Positions 9,175 through 18,627 of a stretch of DNA of 64,000 nt are shown piece after piece. The translations under genes and the position numbers were made by a program. The DNA is from Dechloromonas sp. ZY10. Lineage in GTDB: Bacteria > Pseudomonadota > Gammaproteobacteria > Burkholderiales > Rhodocyclaceae. The notes beneath the pieces were generated by a model. The model saw nothing but the letters and a program-made list of their open reading frames with translations. It was not told the origin of the DNA and ran no database searches. Location of the stretch: the NCBI RefSeq assembly GCF_041378895.1, contig NZ_CP144212.1, forward strand, positions 647,001 through 711,000. The letters are read 5' to 3'. The first letter of the stretch is position 1, and every line of letters starts with the position of its first letter.

Positions 9175-9969
9175 ATGCCTCATGTCCGCACCCTGTTTCT
9201 TTCCGATATCCACCTCGGCACGCGCGCCTGTCAGGCCGAGCGGCTGGTCGATTTCCTCCGCGAGTACAGCGCCGAACAGACCTGCCTGATCGGCGACATC
9301 GTCGATTTCTGGGCGATGAGTCGCGGCATCTGCTGGACTGCGGCGCAGAACACCGTGGTCCAGAAGCTGCTGCGCCGCGCCCGCCACGGCGAGCGCATCG
9401 TTTTCATCCCCGGCAACCACGACGAGGCGCTGCGCGACTACTGCGACACCGCCTTCGGCAATATCGAGGTGGTCAGCGAAAAGGTGCACCAGACCGCCGA
9501 CGGCCGTCGTTTCCTGCTCATCCACGGCGACGTTTTCGATCAGGTGACACGCCATCACCGCTGGGTCGCGCTGCTCGGTGACAAGGCTTACGACCTGCTG
9601 GTGCGGCTCAACCACTGGCTATCGTGGGGGCGGCGCAAGCTGGGGATTGCCGGCTACTGGTCGCTGGCCGGCTACGCCAAGCGCAAGGTCAAAACGGCGC
9701 TCAATTTCATTTTCGATTTCGAGGAATCTGCGATCCACCATGCCCGGGAGCGCGGGCTCGACGGGGTCATCTGCGGTCACATCCACTGGGCGCAGATTCG
9801 TGAGATCGGCGGGCTGACCTACGTCAATTGTGGCGACTGGGTCGATTCCTGTACCGCGATCGTCGAGCATCTCGACGGTCGCCTCGAACTGGTGGCCTGG
9901 GGCGGGCGGCAGCCGGCCTTGCCGCCCGATGCGCCGGCGCCCGGGCGCCGCCAAACTGCGGAGGTTTGA
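9175..9969 (+). CDS. Calcineurin-like phosphoesterase, LpxH-related
   Basis: Metal-dependent phosphoesterase of 264 residues. The dimetal motifs appear in order: SDIHLGT (D-x-H, near residue 10), GDIVDFW (near 40), GNHDE (near 82), IHGDVFD (near 113) and GHIHWAQ (near 204). This pattern matches UDP-2,3-diacylglucosamine hydrolase-like proteins found next to glycosyltransferases, not canonical LpxH, which is shorter. The stop is directly followed by the start of the glycosyltransferase, so the pair probably acts together in lipid or envelope glycan metabolism. The exact substrate is unknown. Confidence 0.8.
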   Translation: MPHVRTLFLSDIHLGTRACQAERLVDFLREYSAEQTCLIGDIVDFWAMSRGICWTAAQNTVVQKLLRRARHGERIVFIPGNHDEALRDYCDTAFGNIEVVSEKVHQTADGRRFLLIHGDVFDQVTRHHRWVALLGDKAYDLLVRLNHWLSWGRRKLGIAGYWSLAGYAKRKVKTALNFIFDFEESAIHHARERGLDGVICGHIHWAQIREIGGLTYVNCGDWVDSCTAIVEHLDGRLELVAWGGRQPALPPDAPAPGRRQTAEV

Positions 9970-11166
9970 ATGCGGGTCTTGATGGTTTCCGATGTTTATT
10001 TTCCGCGTATCAACGGGGTGTCGACGTCAATCGAAACCTTTCGCCGCTGTCTGGCGAACGAGGGAGTCGAGGTGCGGCTGGTCGTGCCGCAATACGGCGA
10101 CGAGGCCGCCACGCCGGACATCCTCCGGGTGTCTGGGCGGCCGGTCCCCGGCGATCCCGAGGATCGCCTGCCCGGCTGGCGGGCGATGCAGCAGGCGGTG
10201 ATGGCGGCGGCTGCCGATTGCGACCTGATCCACATCCAGACGCCCTTCGTGGCCCATTACGCCGGCTTGCGCGCCGCCCGCAGGCGGGGCTTGCCGGTGC
10301 TGGCGACGTATCACACCTTGTTCGAAGCATATGTCGAACACTATGCACCGGCCTGGCTGCGGCAGCTGGCAGCTCCTGGCCTGCGCGCGGCGGCTCGGGC
10401 GCTGTCGCGGCAGCAGTGCAACCAGCTTGATGCCCTGGTGGTGCCCTCGACGCTGATGCGCGAGCGCCTCGAGAGCTACGGTGTCGATACGCCAATTTCG
10501 GTCCTGCCGACCGGGATTCCTCTCGATCAGTTTGCTACCGGCGATGGTCCCGCTTTTCGCCGGCGGCATGGAATTCTCCCGGAGCAACCGCTGGCGCTCT
10601 ACGTCGGGCGGGTCGCGCATGAAAAAAACATCGATTTTCTGCTGCGGGCGATGCCCTTCGTTCAGCAGCGCTGCCCGCAGGCCTTGCTGCTGATTGCCGG
10701 CGAAGGGCCGGCGCTGCCGGCATTGCAGCGCCAGGTGGCGGCTGCCGGCTTGCAGCGGCAAGTACGTTTTGTCGGCTATCTCGATCGCCGGCAGGCGTTG
10801 CCCGATTGCTACGCGGCGGCCGATGTCTTCGCTTTTGCTTCGCGTACCGAGACTCAGGGCCTGGTACTGCTGGAGGCAATGGCGGCTGGTTTGCCGGTGG
10901 TGGCGCTGGCCGAGATGGGAACGGTCGATATTCTCGGCAGCGGGCGCGGCTGCCGGGTGCCGCCGGACGAACCCGCCGCCTTCGGTGCAGTCCTGGCCGA
11001 CTGCCTCAAGCTGCCGGCGCTGCGCCAGCAACTGGGGCATGAAGCAAGGGTGCTGGCCGGCGAATGGTCGGACCAGGCGATGGCGGCCCGGCTGGCTGCG
11101 CTTTATCGCGGGCTCTGTACCGAGCCGCGCCGCAAGCCGTTACGGCCGCTGTCAGTCGGCGTCTGA
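9970..11166 (+). CDS. GT4-family glycosyltransferase
   Basis: Retaining GT-B glycosyltransferase of 398 residues. The N-terminal domain starts [20 protein letters not shown] with the glycine-containing acceptor loop. The C-terminal donor domain has [15 protein letters not shown] and the E-x7-E motif in [21 protein letters not shown] (near residue 300). Its family includes glycolipid mannosyl and glucosyl transferases. The neighbouring phosphoesterase supports a glycolipid role. Its last 15 bases overlap the 3' end of the convergent hybrid kinase. Confidence 0.85.
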   Translation: MRVLMVSDVYFPRINGVSTSIETFRRCLANEGVEVRLVVPQYGDEAATPDILRVSGRPVPGDPEDRLPGWRAMQQAVMAAAADCDLIHIQTPFVAHYAGLRAARRRGLPVLATYHTLFEAYVEHYAPAWLRQLAAPGLRAAARALSRQQCNQLDALVVPSTLMRERLESYGVDTPISVLPTGIPLDQFATGDGPAFRRRHGILPEQPLALYVGRVAHEKNIDFLLRAMPFVQQRCPQALLLIAGEGPALPALQRQVAAAGLQRQVRFVGYLDRRQALPDCYAAADVFAFASRTETQGLVLLEAMAAGLPVVALAEMGTVDILGSGRGCRVPPDEPAAFGAVLADCLKLPALRQQLGHEARVLAGEWSDQAMAARLAALYRGLCTEPRRKPLRPLSVGV

Positions 11167-14100
11167 GATGGGGGGGCGGCGCCCGGCCGCCGACCAGCGG
11201 GCGAGCATTTCTGCCAGTTCATCGCGCCGCACCGGCTTGGCCAGATAGTCGTCCATCCCCGCCGCCAGGCAGTTTTCCCGGTCGCCGGTCATGGCATTGG
11301 CGGTCATGGCGATCACCGGGATCGTACGTGCTGCCGTACCGGCAGCGCCGGCTCGCAACTGGCGAGTAGCTTCGAATCCATCCATTTCCGGCATCTGACA
11401 ATCCATCAGGACCAGATCGAAGGTTTCCTGTGTCAGGCATTGCAGCGCCTGGCCGCCGTGCTCGGCATGACTGACTAGGCAGCCGAGTTTGTCGAGCAAT
11501 GCGCCGGCCACCTTGCGATTGACTGCATTGTCCTCGACCAGCAGTACCCGCAGGCCGGGGCGTGGTTCGTTGGCGGATTCTGCGCGGGGGGGCGCGTCGG
11601 CAAGCGCCTGACCGGTGGCGAAGGGCAGCACGAAGCTGAAGATGCTGCCTTTGCCGGGGCTGGAACTGACCGAAATCCGGCCGCCCATCAGCTCGATCAG
11701 GCGATGGCAGATCGACAGGCCGAGACCGGTGCCGCCAAAGCGGCGGGTGGTTGAGGCATCGCCCTGGAAGAAGGGCGAGAACAGGCCGGCGACTACCTCC
11801 GGCGGCATGCCGATGCCGGTGTCGCGAATCCGGCAGTGGAGCAGGCATTGTCCCGCAGTCGGCATTTCGGCCCGGAGATGGATTTCCACCTCGCCGCTGG
11901 CGGTGAATTTGATCGCGTTGCCGACCAGATTGAGCAGGATTTGCCGGAGTCGGCCGGGGTCGCCCAGCAGTGCCGGCGGCAGGCTGCCGTCGACGCGGGG
12001 GTGGAGGTCGATACCCTTGGCCTCGGCCTGGTTGTGCAGCAGGCTGGTGATGTCGTTGAGCAGGGCCGAGGGCGAGAAGGCAATCTGTTCGAGCAGCAGC
12101 TTGCCGGCCTCGACCTTGGAAAAATCGAGAATGTCGTTGATCAGTCCGAGCAGGCCTTCGGCGCTGCGCCGGATGGTTTCGGCGTAGTCTTGCTGCTCGC
12201 TGTTGAGCGGACTGCCGCGCAGCAGTTCGCTCATCCCGATGATGCCGTTCATCGGGGTGCGGATTTCATGGCTCATGTTGGCCAGGAACTGGCTCTTGGC
12301 AACGTTGGCGGCTTCGGCCTCATTGCGTGCCTGTTCGAGTTCCTCGACAAAATGCTGGCGTTCAAGGAAGGCCTCGGCCCAGCGTGCCAGCAGCCGCAGG
12401 AATTCAAGATCGGAGGGGTCGAAATCGTGGTCGCGCGGATAGGGCGAGGAAAAATTCAGGGTCCCGTACAGCTGCCCGCCGACCTGGATCGGGATGCCAA
12501 GGTAGCAGGCCAGGCCAAATTCGCGGTAACAGGGGTGTTCCCCGCCGGCATGGAGGCGGGCATCGGCAATCGCCAGCGGTGTGTCGCGGTGCAGGGTATC
12601 CCGGCAATAGGTGCGGCCGAGCGGAAACTCCTGGTTGTCCTGCAGGGTATCGGGCGGCGAGACCTGGGCTTCGATCCGGTAGTGGTCGCGCGTTTCGTCG
12701 ATCTCGCTGATGATCCCGTAGTCGAGATGGAGGTGGTCGAGCGCGACCCGTAGCGCTGCCCGCAAGGTTTCGCGCGGCTCCAGTCCGGTCAGTGCGACGA
12801 TGTTGTTGAGTGCATGCAGGGCCGCCAGCTGTCGTTGCAGGCGCAGTGCCTGCAGTCGCTGTTGCGAAATGTCCTGCTTGATCGCGACATAGTGCGTGGT
12901 TTGCCCGGTTTCGTCGTGGATCGGCGCGATCACCGCGCTTTCGTAGTAAATCTCGCCATTCTTGCGCCGGTTGATGAATTCGCCGCGCCAGACTTCGCCG
13001 GCAGCGAGCGTGGCCCACAGGCTGCGATAGGTTTCCGGTGGGGTCAGGCCCGATTGCTGCAGGGCCGGATTGAGGCCGCAAACCTCTTCGGAGCCATAGC
13101 CGGTGACTGCCTCGAATGCCGGGTTCACGTATTCGATGGCGGGCTCGAGGTTGGTGATCGCGATGCTTGCCGGGCTTTGCTCGACGGCGCGCGAGAGGCG
13201 GCGGATCAGGCTGTCGCGACGGCGTTCCTCGGTGACATCCTCGAAAATTCCGACGTAGTGCGAAAGAGCGCCGTCACGGTTGCGGACGCTGGAAATGCTC
13301 AGCCACTCGTCGATCAGGTCACCGTTTTTGCGCCGGTTGGTGATCAGACCCTGCCATAGCCCCTTGTCGTTGATGTCCCGCCACATTGCCGCGTAAAAGG
13401 CCTGGTCATGCTGGCCAGAAGAAAAGACCCGGGGTGTGCGGCCAAGCAGTTCTTCCGGCCGATAGCCGGAAATCTGCTCCATGCGCGGGTTGACCGTGAC
13501 AATCCGCTGCTCGGGATCGGTCACGATGATGGCGTTGCTGCTCTGCTCGAAGACCCGTGCCGCCAGTTTGCGTTCATCCTGCAGCCGGGCTTCGGCCCGC
13601 AGGCTGCGGCGCAGCCGGGCAATCAGCAGGCTGGTCAGCAGCAACAGCGCCAGCAGCGCGCTGCCGGCCAGCCACAGGGTATTGCGTGCAGCCTCCTGCC
13701 ATTCGGCCAGCGCCCGCTCGCGGTCAACGGTGACGGCGACGAACAGGGGATAGCTGCGCGAAGCGCGATAGACCGACAGGGTTTCCCCGTCGTCGCGGCT
13801 TTCTTCGGCAACGTCGCGCAGTTCGTTGAGCAGCGCGGCATCGAGGAAACGGCTGCCGATCGCCAGGCGTTCGTCGCTGGCCAGCGCCAGTTGTCCGCTC
13901 TGGGTGGCGATTGCGACCCGGGTCAGGCGCGGATCGATGTGGCGCTGGATGCGGTTGAGCAGGTAGTCGGGGTTGACCGCCGCCAGCAGCCGCAGGGTGC
14001 GACCATGAACCTGCGTCTGCAGTTGTGCCGGGAGTAGTGTGACTGCATCCCCGGGGGCGCTGGCCGCAGGGGTCAGCGCTTGCGCGTCGGCCAGGTCGCG

Positions 14101-14541
14101 GCCGGCGTGTGGCGGGCCGAGGCGGAGAAAATCGGCGGCCTCGTCGCCCCGGGGCAAAGGGTGGTAGTCGGCCGGCGGCAGTTGCCGACCAACGTTTTCG
14201 GGGCTGGAACTGGCAATGATCCGGCCCTGTGCGTCGAATAGCGACAGCGAGCGGAGGAACAGCAGGCGGCGGCGGACATGTTCGAGTTGCTGTTCGTTGC
14301 CGCCGCTGTCAGCCAGGGTCTCGGCCAGCCCGCGCAGGCTGATTTCGGTCAGGTTGAGAGTCTGCGTCAGTTGATCCTCGAACAGCGTGGCCAGTTGCCG
14401 GGCTGCTTCGCGGTGGCGGGTCAGGGCCTCCTGGCGCAGGGTGTAGAGATTGCTGCCGACGCCGATCACCACGCTGAGCACCAGCAACACCTGCAACCCG
14501 ATCAGGAGCAGGGTCAGCTTGCGTTGCTGACGATGATTCAT
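11152..14541 (-). CDS. Hybrid sensor histidine kinase with periplasmic domain, two PAS, GAF, kinase core and receiver
   Basis: A 1129-residue membrane hybrid kinase. One membrane segment at about 10-32 and another at about 290-310 bracket a periplasmic sensor of Cache type. Next come PAS 1 (about 325-435, [20 protein letters not shown]), PAS 2 (about 445-560) and GAF (about 570-735). The HisKA box is [18 protein letters not shown]. The ATPase has [10 protein letters not shown] and [20 protein letters not shown]-terminal receiver (about 1003-1120) carries the Asp in [17 protein letters not shown]. No output domain or Hpt is present, so it needs a partner. The binding-protein gene 27 bases upstream is probably co-transcribed. 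Confidence 0.9.
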   Translation of the reverse strand: MNHRQQRKLTLLLIGLQVLLVLSVVIGVGSNLYTLRQEALTRHREAARQLATLFEDQLTQTLNLTEISLRGLAETLADSGGNEQQLEHVRRRLLFLRSLSLFDAQGRIIASSSPENVGRQLPPADYHPLPRGDEAADFLRLGPPHAGRDLADAQALTPAASAPGDAVTLLPAQLQTQVHGRTLRLLAAVNPDYLLNRIQRHIDPRLTRVAIATQSGQLALASDERLAIGSRFLDAALLNELRDVAEESRDDGETLSVYRASRSYPLFVAVTVDRERALAEWQEAARNTLWLAGSALLALLLLTSLLIARLRRSLRAEARLQDERKLAARVFEQSSNAIIVTDPEQRIVTVNPRMEQISGYRPEELLGRTPRVFSSGQHDQAFYAAMWRDINDKGLWQGLITNRRKNGDLIDEWLSISSVRNRDGALSHYVGIFEDVTEERRRDSLIRRLSRAVEQSPASIAITNLEPAIEYVNPAFEAVTGYGSEEVCGLNPALQQSGLTPPETYRSLWATLAAGEVWRGEFINRRKNGEIYYESAVIAPIHDETGQTTHYVAIKQDISQQRLQALRLQRQLAALHALNNIVALTGLEPRETLRAALRVALDHLHLDYGIISEIDETRDHYRIEAQVSPPDTLQDNQEFPLGRTYCRDTLHRDTPLAIADARLHAGGEHPCYREFGLACYLGIPIQVGGQLYGTLNFSSPYPRDHDFDPSDLEFLRLLARWAEAFLERQHFVEELEQARNEAEAANVAKSQFLANMSHEIRTPMNGIIGMSELLRGSPLNSEQQDYAETIRRSAEGLLGLINDILDFSKVEAGKLLLEQIAFSPSALLNDITSLLHNQAEAKGIDLHPRVDGSLPPALLGDPGRLRQILLNLVGNAIKFTASGEVEIHLRAEMPTAGQCLLHCRIRDTGIGMPPEVVAGLFSPFFQGDASTTRRFGGTGLGLSICHRLIELMGGRISVSSSPGKGSIFSFVLPFATGQALADAPPRAESANEPRPGLRVLLVEDNAVNRKVAGALLDKLGCLVSHAEHGGQALQCLTQETFDLVLMDCQMPEMDGFEATRQLRAGAAGTAARTIPVIAMTANAMTGDRENCLAAGMDDYLAKPVRRDELAEMLARWSAAGRRPPISDAD

Positions 14542-14568
14542 GCCATGGCTTTCATGTCCGGATGCGGC

Positions 14569-15357
14569 TTAGTTGAGCAGGGCAATCGGTAGCAGGTCGT
14601 GGCGTTCGGCGGCAGCCTTGAGCTCGCCGTTGCGCCGGGCCTGCAGCAGGTATTGTTCGACCCGGCCATGCCAGCGGTCGTCGCCGGGGCGCAGTGCCCA
14701 CGCGTAAGGGGTCACATGATAGACCCCGTCCGGGCGGATTACCCGGGCCCAGTCGGTAGTCTTGAGCATTCGCCGGCTGAACGGGTAGTCGGTCATGAAC
14801 ACATCGGCGCGGCCGGACTCGACTTCCTGCTCGCGGGCTTGCGGGGTGTCGAAGACCTTGAGCGTTGCCGCTTTCAGCTTGTCGCGCATCACCGGTTCGT
14901 GCAGCGTGCCCTTGGCCACCGCCACTACCACCCCGGGTTTGTCGATGTCGGCCCAGCTCTTGATCCGGCGGTTGCTCTGGCTGGTGATGGCGAAAATATC
15001 ACTGGCCAGGTGCGGCTGGGTGAAGCGCAGTTTTTCCTGGCGTTGCGGGGTGATGCCAATGGCGAACATGGCGATGTCGCAGCGGTTTTCGAGCACATCG
15101 GGAATCAGCCGGGCAAACGAACTGTCGATGAATTCAAGGCCGACGCCGAGGTCGCGGGCCAGGCCCTTGGCCAGGTCGACGTCGATGCCGGTCAGCTGGC
15201 GGTTTTTCGGGTCGCGGTAGCTGATCCCGAAATAGTCGGGCCAGACGCAAACCCGGAGGGTTTTGTCGGCAAGGATACGGTCAAGCTGGCTGCGGACCTC
15301 GGCGACGGCGGAGGCACTCAGCAACAGGAGCAGGCTGGTGGCAAAGAGGCGACGCAT
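14569..15357 (-). CDS. Periplasmic solute-binding protein, family 3
   Basis: A 262-residue exported protein with a clear signal peptide (MRRLFATSLLLLLSASAVAE). The mature part has the bacterial extracellular solute-binding family 3 fold: LRVCVWPDYFGISYRD, TGIDVDLAKGLARDLGVGLEF, DIAMFAIGITPQR and RADVFMTDYPFS. This family binds amino acids or other small polar ligands. No ABC permease or ATPase gene is nearby. The only neighbour in the operon is the hybrid kinase, so it may present a ligand to that kinase instead of feeding a transporter. Confidence 0.85.
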   Translation of the reverse strand: MRRLFATSLLLLLSASAVAEVRSQLDRILADKTLRVCVWPDYFGISYRDPKNRQLTGIDVDLAKGLARDLGVGLEFIDSSFARLIPDVLENRCDIAMFAIGITPQRQEKLRFTQPHLASDIFAITSQSNRRIKSWADIDKPGVVVAVAKGTLHEPVMRDKLKAATLKVFDTPQAREQEVESGRADVFMTDYPFSRRMLKTTDWARVIRPDGVYHVTPYAWALRPGDDRWHGRVEQYLLQARRNGELKAAAERHDLLPIALLN

Positions 15358-15423
15358 GGTGGACGGAAGGAGTTGAGTTTCCCGATTTTAGCAGAGCTGA
15401 CAAATGCCCCGCCGGCGCCTCCG

Positions 15424-16038
15424 TCAAGCAAGAGACAGCAGGCCCGGGTAAGCCTCGGGCTGGCACAGGATGCGCTCAACCCGCTGTTGCCACAGGCTGG
15501 CGAACAGCCGGCGCTGCTCCTCGCTGGCTTCGCCGGCGAGGATGCCGGCGAGCAGCACCCCGGTCTGCGGGTGTCCCGGGACTACCGCCAGATTGAACTG
15601 GCAGGCGACCGCCTGGCTCGTATCGCAGCGGCGGAATCGCAGTTGCTGCACGCCGTTTACCCCGAATTGCAGCAGGCTGCGCCGTCGGTGCTGGCCGCCC
15701 AGTCCGTGAAAACCGCCGTTGCCGGCGGCCCCGGTGAGCAGGCCGGCTATGCTGGCGATCACTCCTGCGACCCCCGCATCTTCGCAATCGCCCAGCGCGA
15801 CCTCGATCTGGCCGCGCTGCGGAGGTGATTGCGGGTACAGCGCGGTCAGTGCGCGAGTGGTGCTCAGCCAGGCTATTGCGACCGTCGGGCAGGCATGGCC
15901 GGCCAGCCGCACCGCATCGCTGAAGCGGTAGTGCAGCAAGCCATCAACCGGCGCGCCGAGTAGTTCGGCGAGCGGGTCATAGAGCGTGATGCCGGGGATA
16001 CGGGAGAAATAGTCGGGAAAATGTTCGTGCAGGCTCAT
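15424..16038 (-). CDS. FmdE-like domain protein
   Basis: A 204-residue protein that I recognise only at domain level. The segment RFSDAVRLAGHACPTVAIAWL (21 residues from about 38) has the GH-x-CP signature of the formylmethanofuran dehydrogenase subunit E-like fold, a metal or cofactor-binding module also found outside methanogens. DCEDAGVAGVIASIAGLLTG and NGGFHGLGG follow as in that family. The usual C-terminal zinc ribbon is missing. The N-terminus (LHEHFPDYFSRIPGITLYDPLA) is not characteristic. Role unknown; stress or metal metabolism would be guesses. Confidence 0.6.
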   Translation of the reverse strand: MSLHEHFPDYFSRIPGITLYDPLAELLGAPVDGLLHYRFSDAVRLAGHACPTVAIAWLSTTRALTALYPQSPPQRGQIEVALGDCEDAGVAGVIASIAGLLTGAAGNGGFHGLGGQHRRRSLLQFGVNGVQQLRFRRCDTSQAVACQFNLAVVPGHPQTGVLLAGILAGEASEEQRRLFASLWQQRVERILCQPEAYPGLLSLA

Positions 16039-16098
16039 GGTGCTGACTCCTTGCCGAGCATTGTCCGCGCCGGTCGCCGCTCCCGGCTTTGATCCGCG

Positions 16099-16482
16099 TC
16101 AGGCGCGTTCGATCAGCTCGATCTTGTAGCCGTCCGGGTCTTCGACGAAGGCGATCACGGTGCTGCCGTGTTTCATCGGTCCGGCTTCGCGCACCACCTT
16201 GCCGCCGCGCGCCTTGATCTCGGCGCAGGCTGCGGCCGCGTCCGGCACCGCCAGCGCGATGTGGCCGTAGGCATTGCCCAGTTCGTAGCTGGCGGTATCC
16301 CAGTTGTGGGTCAGTTCGAGCACGGTATTGGCGTCTTCATCGCCGTAGCCGACGAAGGCCAGGGTGAACCGGCCCTCGGGGTAGTCCTGACGGCGCAAGA
16401 GGCGCATGCCGAGGATTTCGGTGTAGAAGGCGAGCGAGCGGTCGAGGTCGCCGACGCGAAGCATGGTGTGCAGGATGCGCAT
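16099..16482 (-). CDS. gloA: Lactoylglutathione lyase (glyoxalase I)
   Basis: Converts the methylglyoxal-glutathione hemithioacetal to S-lactoylglutathione. The product is 127 residues, typical of the short metal-dependent form. The glyoxalase fold begins [21 protein letters not shown]. Metal ligands are expected at H5, E56 (VLELTHNW), H74 (YGHIALAV) and E122 (YKIELIE). It is the last gene of the minus-strand glyQ-glyS-gmhB-plsC-ygjP block. Confidence 0.95.
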   Translation of the reverse strand: MRILHTMLRVGDLDRSLAFYTEILGMRLLRRQDYPEGRFTLAFVGYGDEDANTVLELTHNWDTASYELGNAYGHIALAVPDAAAACAEIKARGGKVVREAGPMKHGSTVIAFVEDPDGYKIELIERA

Positions 16483-16533
16483 GATGAAATTCAGTCAGTG
16501 ATGAAAAAAACAGGTGGCCGGGAACGGCTGGCT

Positions 16534-17211
16534 TCAGCCGGCAAATTCCGGCAGTTGTCGCCCCAGGCGGCGCAGTTCGGCGCGCCGTGCCTGCCAGTCG
16601 GGACAGGCTGCCGCGACATGGGACCAGAAGCGCGGGCTGTGGTTCATTTCGTGCAGATGCGCGAGCTCATGGATCACCACGTAATCGCCGAGCGCCGCTG
16701 GCAGCAGCAACAGCTTCCAGTTGAGCATGATCGTCGCCTGGCCGTTGCGGCGGCTGCAACTTCCCCAGCGGGTGCGTGCCGACGACAGGCGCAAGGGCGG
16801 GGCGGTAACCCCGAGCAAGGGCGCCAGCGCCTGCAGCCGGGCGCCGAAATGCTCGCGGGCGAGCGCCTGCAACGCGGTTTTCAGGCATTTTTCGGCGTTG
16901 ACCGTGGGTGTGGTGCGCAATTGCAGCGTGCTGCCGTCGACTTGCCAGCTGGCACGGCCGGCGGTTGCGATACTCACGGTCAACTCGCGGTCGAGGACAA
17001 AAATCCGGGCGCCGTCGTGCAGCGCCAGTGGCGCCGGCGGCGGGCGCTCGCGCCAGGCGGCGAGCTTGTCGAGCACCCATTGCTGGTGTTGTTGCAGCAG
17101 GCTTTCGATGTCGCCGATGCGCGCCCGCAAGGGCGCGGCGACGAGCAGGCCGGCGCCGTCGATGCGCAGGCCGGTACTGCGCCGGCGGCTACGGCGCAAG
17201 CGGTAGCGCAC
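16534..17211 (-). CDS. YgjP/SprT-like zinc metallopeptidase (DUF45)
   Basis: Putative M48-like zinc peptidase of 225 residues from a GTG at 17211. The C-terminal half holds the HExxH zinc motif in VVIHELAHLHEMNHSPRFW, with the third ligand in NHSPRFW, preceded by the family signature RTRWGSCSRRNG. The true start is probably upstream of the GTG: the frame continues back (LPERQIVLAGQCVRYRL) to near the plsC stop at 17252 but offers only rare initiation codons. Substrate unknown. Confidence 0.85.
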   Translation of the reverse strand: MRYRLRRSRRRSTGLRIDGAGLLVAAPLRARIGDIESLLQQHQQWVLDKLAAWRERPPPAPLALHDGARIFVLDRELTVSIATAGRASWQVDGSTLQLRTTPTVNAEKCLKTALQALAREHFGARLQALAPLLGVTAPPLRLSSARTRWGSCSRRNGQATIMLNWKLLLLPAALGDYVVIHELAHLHEMNHSPRFWSHVAAACPDWQARRAELRRLGRQLPEFAG

Positions 17212-17251
17212 GCATTGGCCAGCCAGGACAATCTGCCGTTCGGGCAGGGCC

Positions 17252-18004
17252 TCAGGCGTTGGCAGCGACTTGCTCCGGGTAACGGTGCGGCGAAATCCGG
17301 CGCATCTCGGCTTCGATCCAGGCTTCGGCGCGGCGATTGACCTCGGCCTCGCTCATGCCGGTGGCGTCGAAGGCCGGGCCGATACTGACCGTAACCTCGC
17401 CCGGGCTCTTGATGAAGGCCTGGCGCGGCCACAGTTCGCCGGCGTTGTGCGCGACCGGCACCACCTTGCAGCCGACACGGGTTGCCAGGTAGGCGCCGCC
17501 GGCCTTGTAACGCTTGGTCTGGCCCGGCGCAACGCGCGTGCCTTCGGGGAAGATGATCACGTAAAAGCCTTGCTGCAGCCGCTCGCGGCCCTGGGTCACG
17601 ACCTGGTCGAGCGCTTCCTTGCCGGCGGCGCGGTCGATCGAGATCATTTTCATTGCTGCCAGACCCCAGCCCACGAAGGGCACCTTGAGCAGTTCCTTCT
17701 TGAGCACGAAGACGCAGTAGGCGCCGTGCGGCACGTAGTCCTGCAGGGTCATCGTTTCCCAGGCCGACTGGTGCTTGGCGAGGATCACGCAGGGCTCCTG
17801 CGGCATGTTTTCAAGGCCGATCACGCGTGGGCGGATGCCGAGGATGTGTTCGACGCCGAACTGCGTGCCGAGCCGCCACAGCTTGCCCAGGCGGTAGCCC
17901 CACAAGCCGCGCAGGGTCAGCGCGCCGACGATCACCAGCGGCGCGGTCAGCACCGACCAGAGCAGCGCATAGAGCATGAACAGGGTGGAACGGAGCAGCT
18001 TCAT
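17252..18004 (-). CDS. plsC: 1-acyl-sn-glycerol-3-phosphate acyltransferase
   Basis: Acylates lysophosphatidic acid to phosphatidic acid at the inner membrane. The product is 250 residues with an N-terminal membrane anchor (about 5-30). The catalytic block reads AKHQSAWETM, so the acidic residue of the usual HX4D motif is Glu, as in several betaproteobacterial relatives. The glycerol-phosphate binding motif FPEGTRV and VPVAHNAGELWPR follow. Its ATG overlaps the gmhB stop by four bases. Confidence 0.92.
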   Translation of the reverse strand: MKLLRSTLFMLYALLWSVLTAPLVIVGALTLRGLWGYRLGKLWRLGTQFGVEHILGIRPRVIGLENMPQEPCVILAKHQSAWETMTLQDYVPHGAYCVFVLKKELLKVPFVGWGLAAMKMISIDRAAGKEALDQVVTQGRERLQQGFYVIIFPEGTRVAPGQTKRYKAGGAYLATRVGCKVVPVAHNAGELWPRQAFIKSPGEVTVSIGPAFDATGMSEAEVNRRAEAWIEAEMRRISPHRYPEQVAANA

Positions 18005-18552
18005 GCCTTGCCTTTCGCGAGCAGGGTGTCGACCACGGCAGCGAGGTCGGGGTAAATCTGAGTGCCTTCCGGCAGATTGCCTTCGGCCTGGGTTTTTTCA
18101 CCCTTGCCGGTGAGTACCAGCATCGGCTGGCAGCCGAGCACTGCCGAAGCCTGCAGATCGCGCAAGGAATCGCCGACCGCCGGCACGCCCTTGAGGTCGG
18201 CGTTGAGGGTTTCGGCAATGCGCTTGAACATGCCTGGCTTGGGCTTGCGGCAGTCGCACTTGGAGTCGGCGGCGTGCGGGCAGTAGAAAATCGCGTCGAT
18301 GCGCCCGCCGACCGCAGCCAGCGCCTTGTGCAGCTTGCCGTGGATGGCGTTGAGGGTATCCATGTCGAACAGGCCACGCCCGACGCCGGACTGGTTGGTA
18401 GCGATCACCACGCGGTAACCGTTCTGGTTGAGACGGGCGATGGCTTCGAGGCTGCCGGGAATCGGCTTCCATTCGGCCGGGCTCTTGATGAACTGGGCCG
18501 AGTCGAAGTTGATCACTCCGTCGCGGTCGAGGATAACGAGCTTGGTGGGCAT
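18001..18552 (-). CDS. gmhB: D-glycero-beta-D-manno-heptose 1,7-bisphosphate 7-phosphatase
   Basis: HAD phosphatase of the ADP-heptose pathway for lipopolysaccharide inner core. The product is 183 residues. The nucleophile motif is ILDRDGVIN, motif II is VIATNQSGVGRG, and the family's zinc-binding loop is present as CPHAADSKCDCRKPKPGMF. VGDSLRDLQA is the metal-binding motif IV. It follows glyS by 75 bases with a terminator-like hairpin between, and overlaps plsC. Confidence 0.94.
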   Translation of the reverse strand: MPTKLVILDRDGVINFDSAQFIKSPAEWKPIPGSLEAIARLNQNGYRVVIATNQSGVGRGLFDMDTLNAIHGKLHKALAAVGGRIDAIFYCPHAADSKCDCRKPKPGMFKRIAETLNADLKGVPAVGDSLRDLQASAVLGCQPMLVLTGKGEKTQAEGNLPEGTQIYPDLAAVVDTLLAKGKA

Positions 18553-18588
18553 GGGCGGCAGGCGGAAAAGGGACGGGGGGCAGCGGGG

Positions 18589-18619
18589 AAAAACAGCCGG
18601 GCGGCATCGGCCGCCCGGC
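18589..18619 (-). terminator. Intrinsic terminator after glyS
   Basis: A perfect 10-bp stem (18596-18605 with 18610-18619) and a four-base loop lie just beyond the glyS stop. On the minus strand they are followed by TGTTTTT. It probably reduces read-through from glyQS into gmhB-plsC. Confidence 0.75.
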
Positions 18620-18627
18620 AGCGGAGC

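Noticed and set aside
14599..15828. 409-codon plus-strand frame over the binding protein and FmdE-like genes
   Set aside because: Shadow of two minus-strand genes with recognisable domains and a signal peptide.
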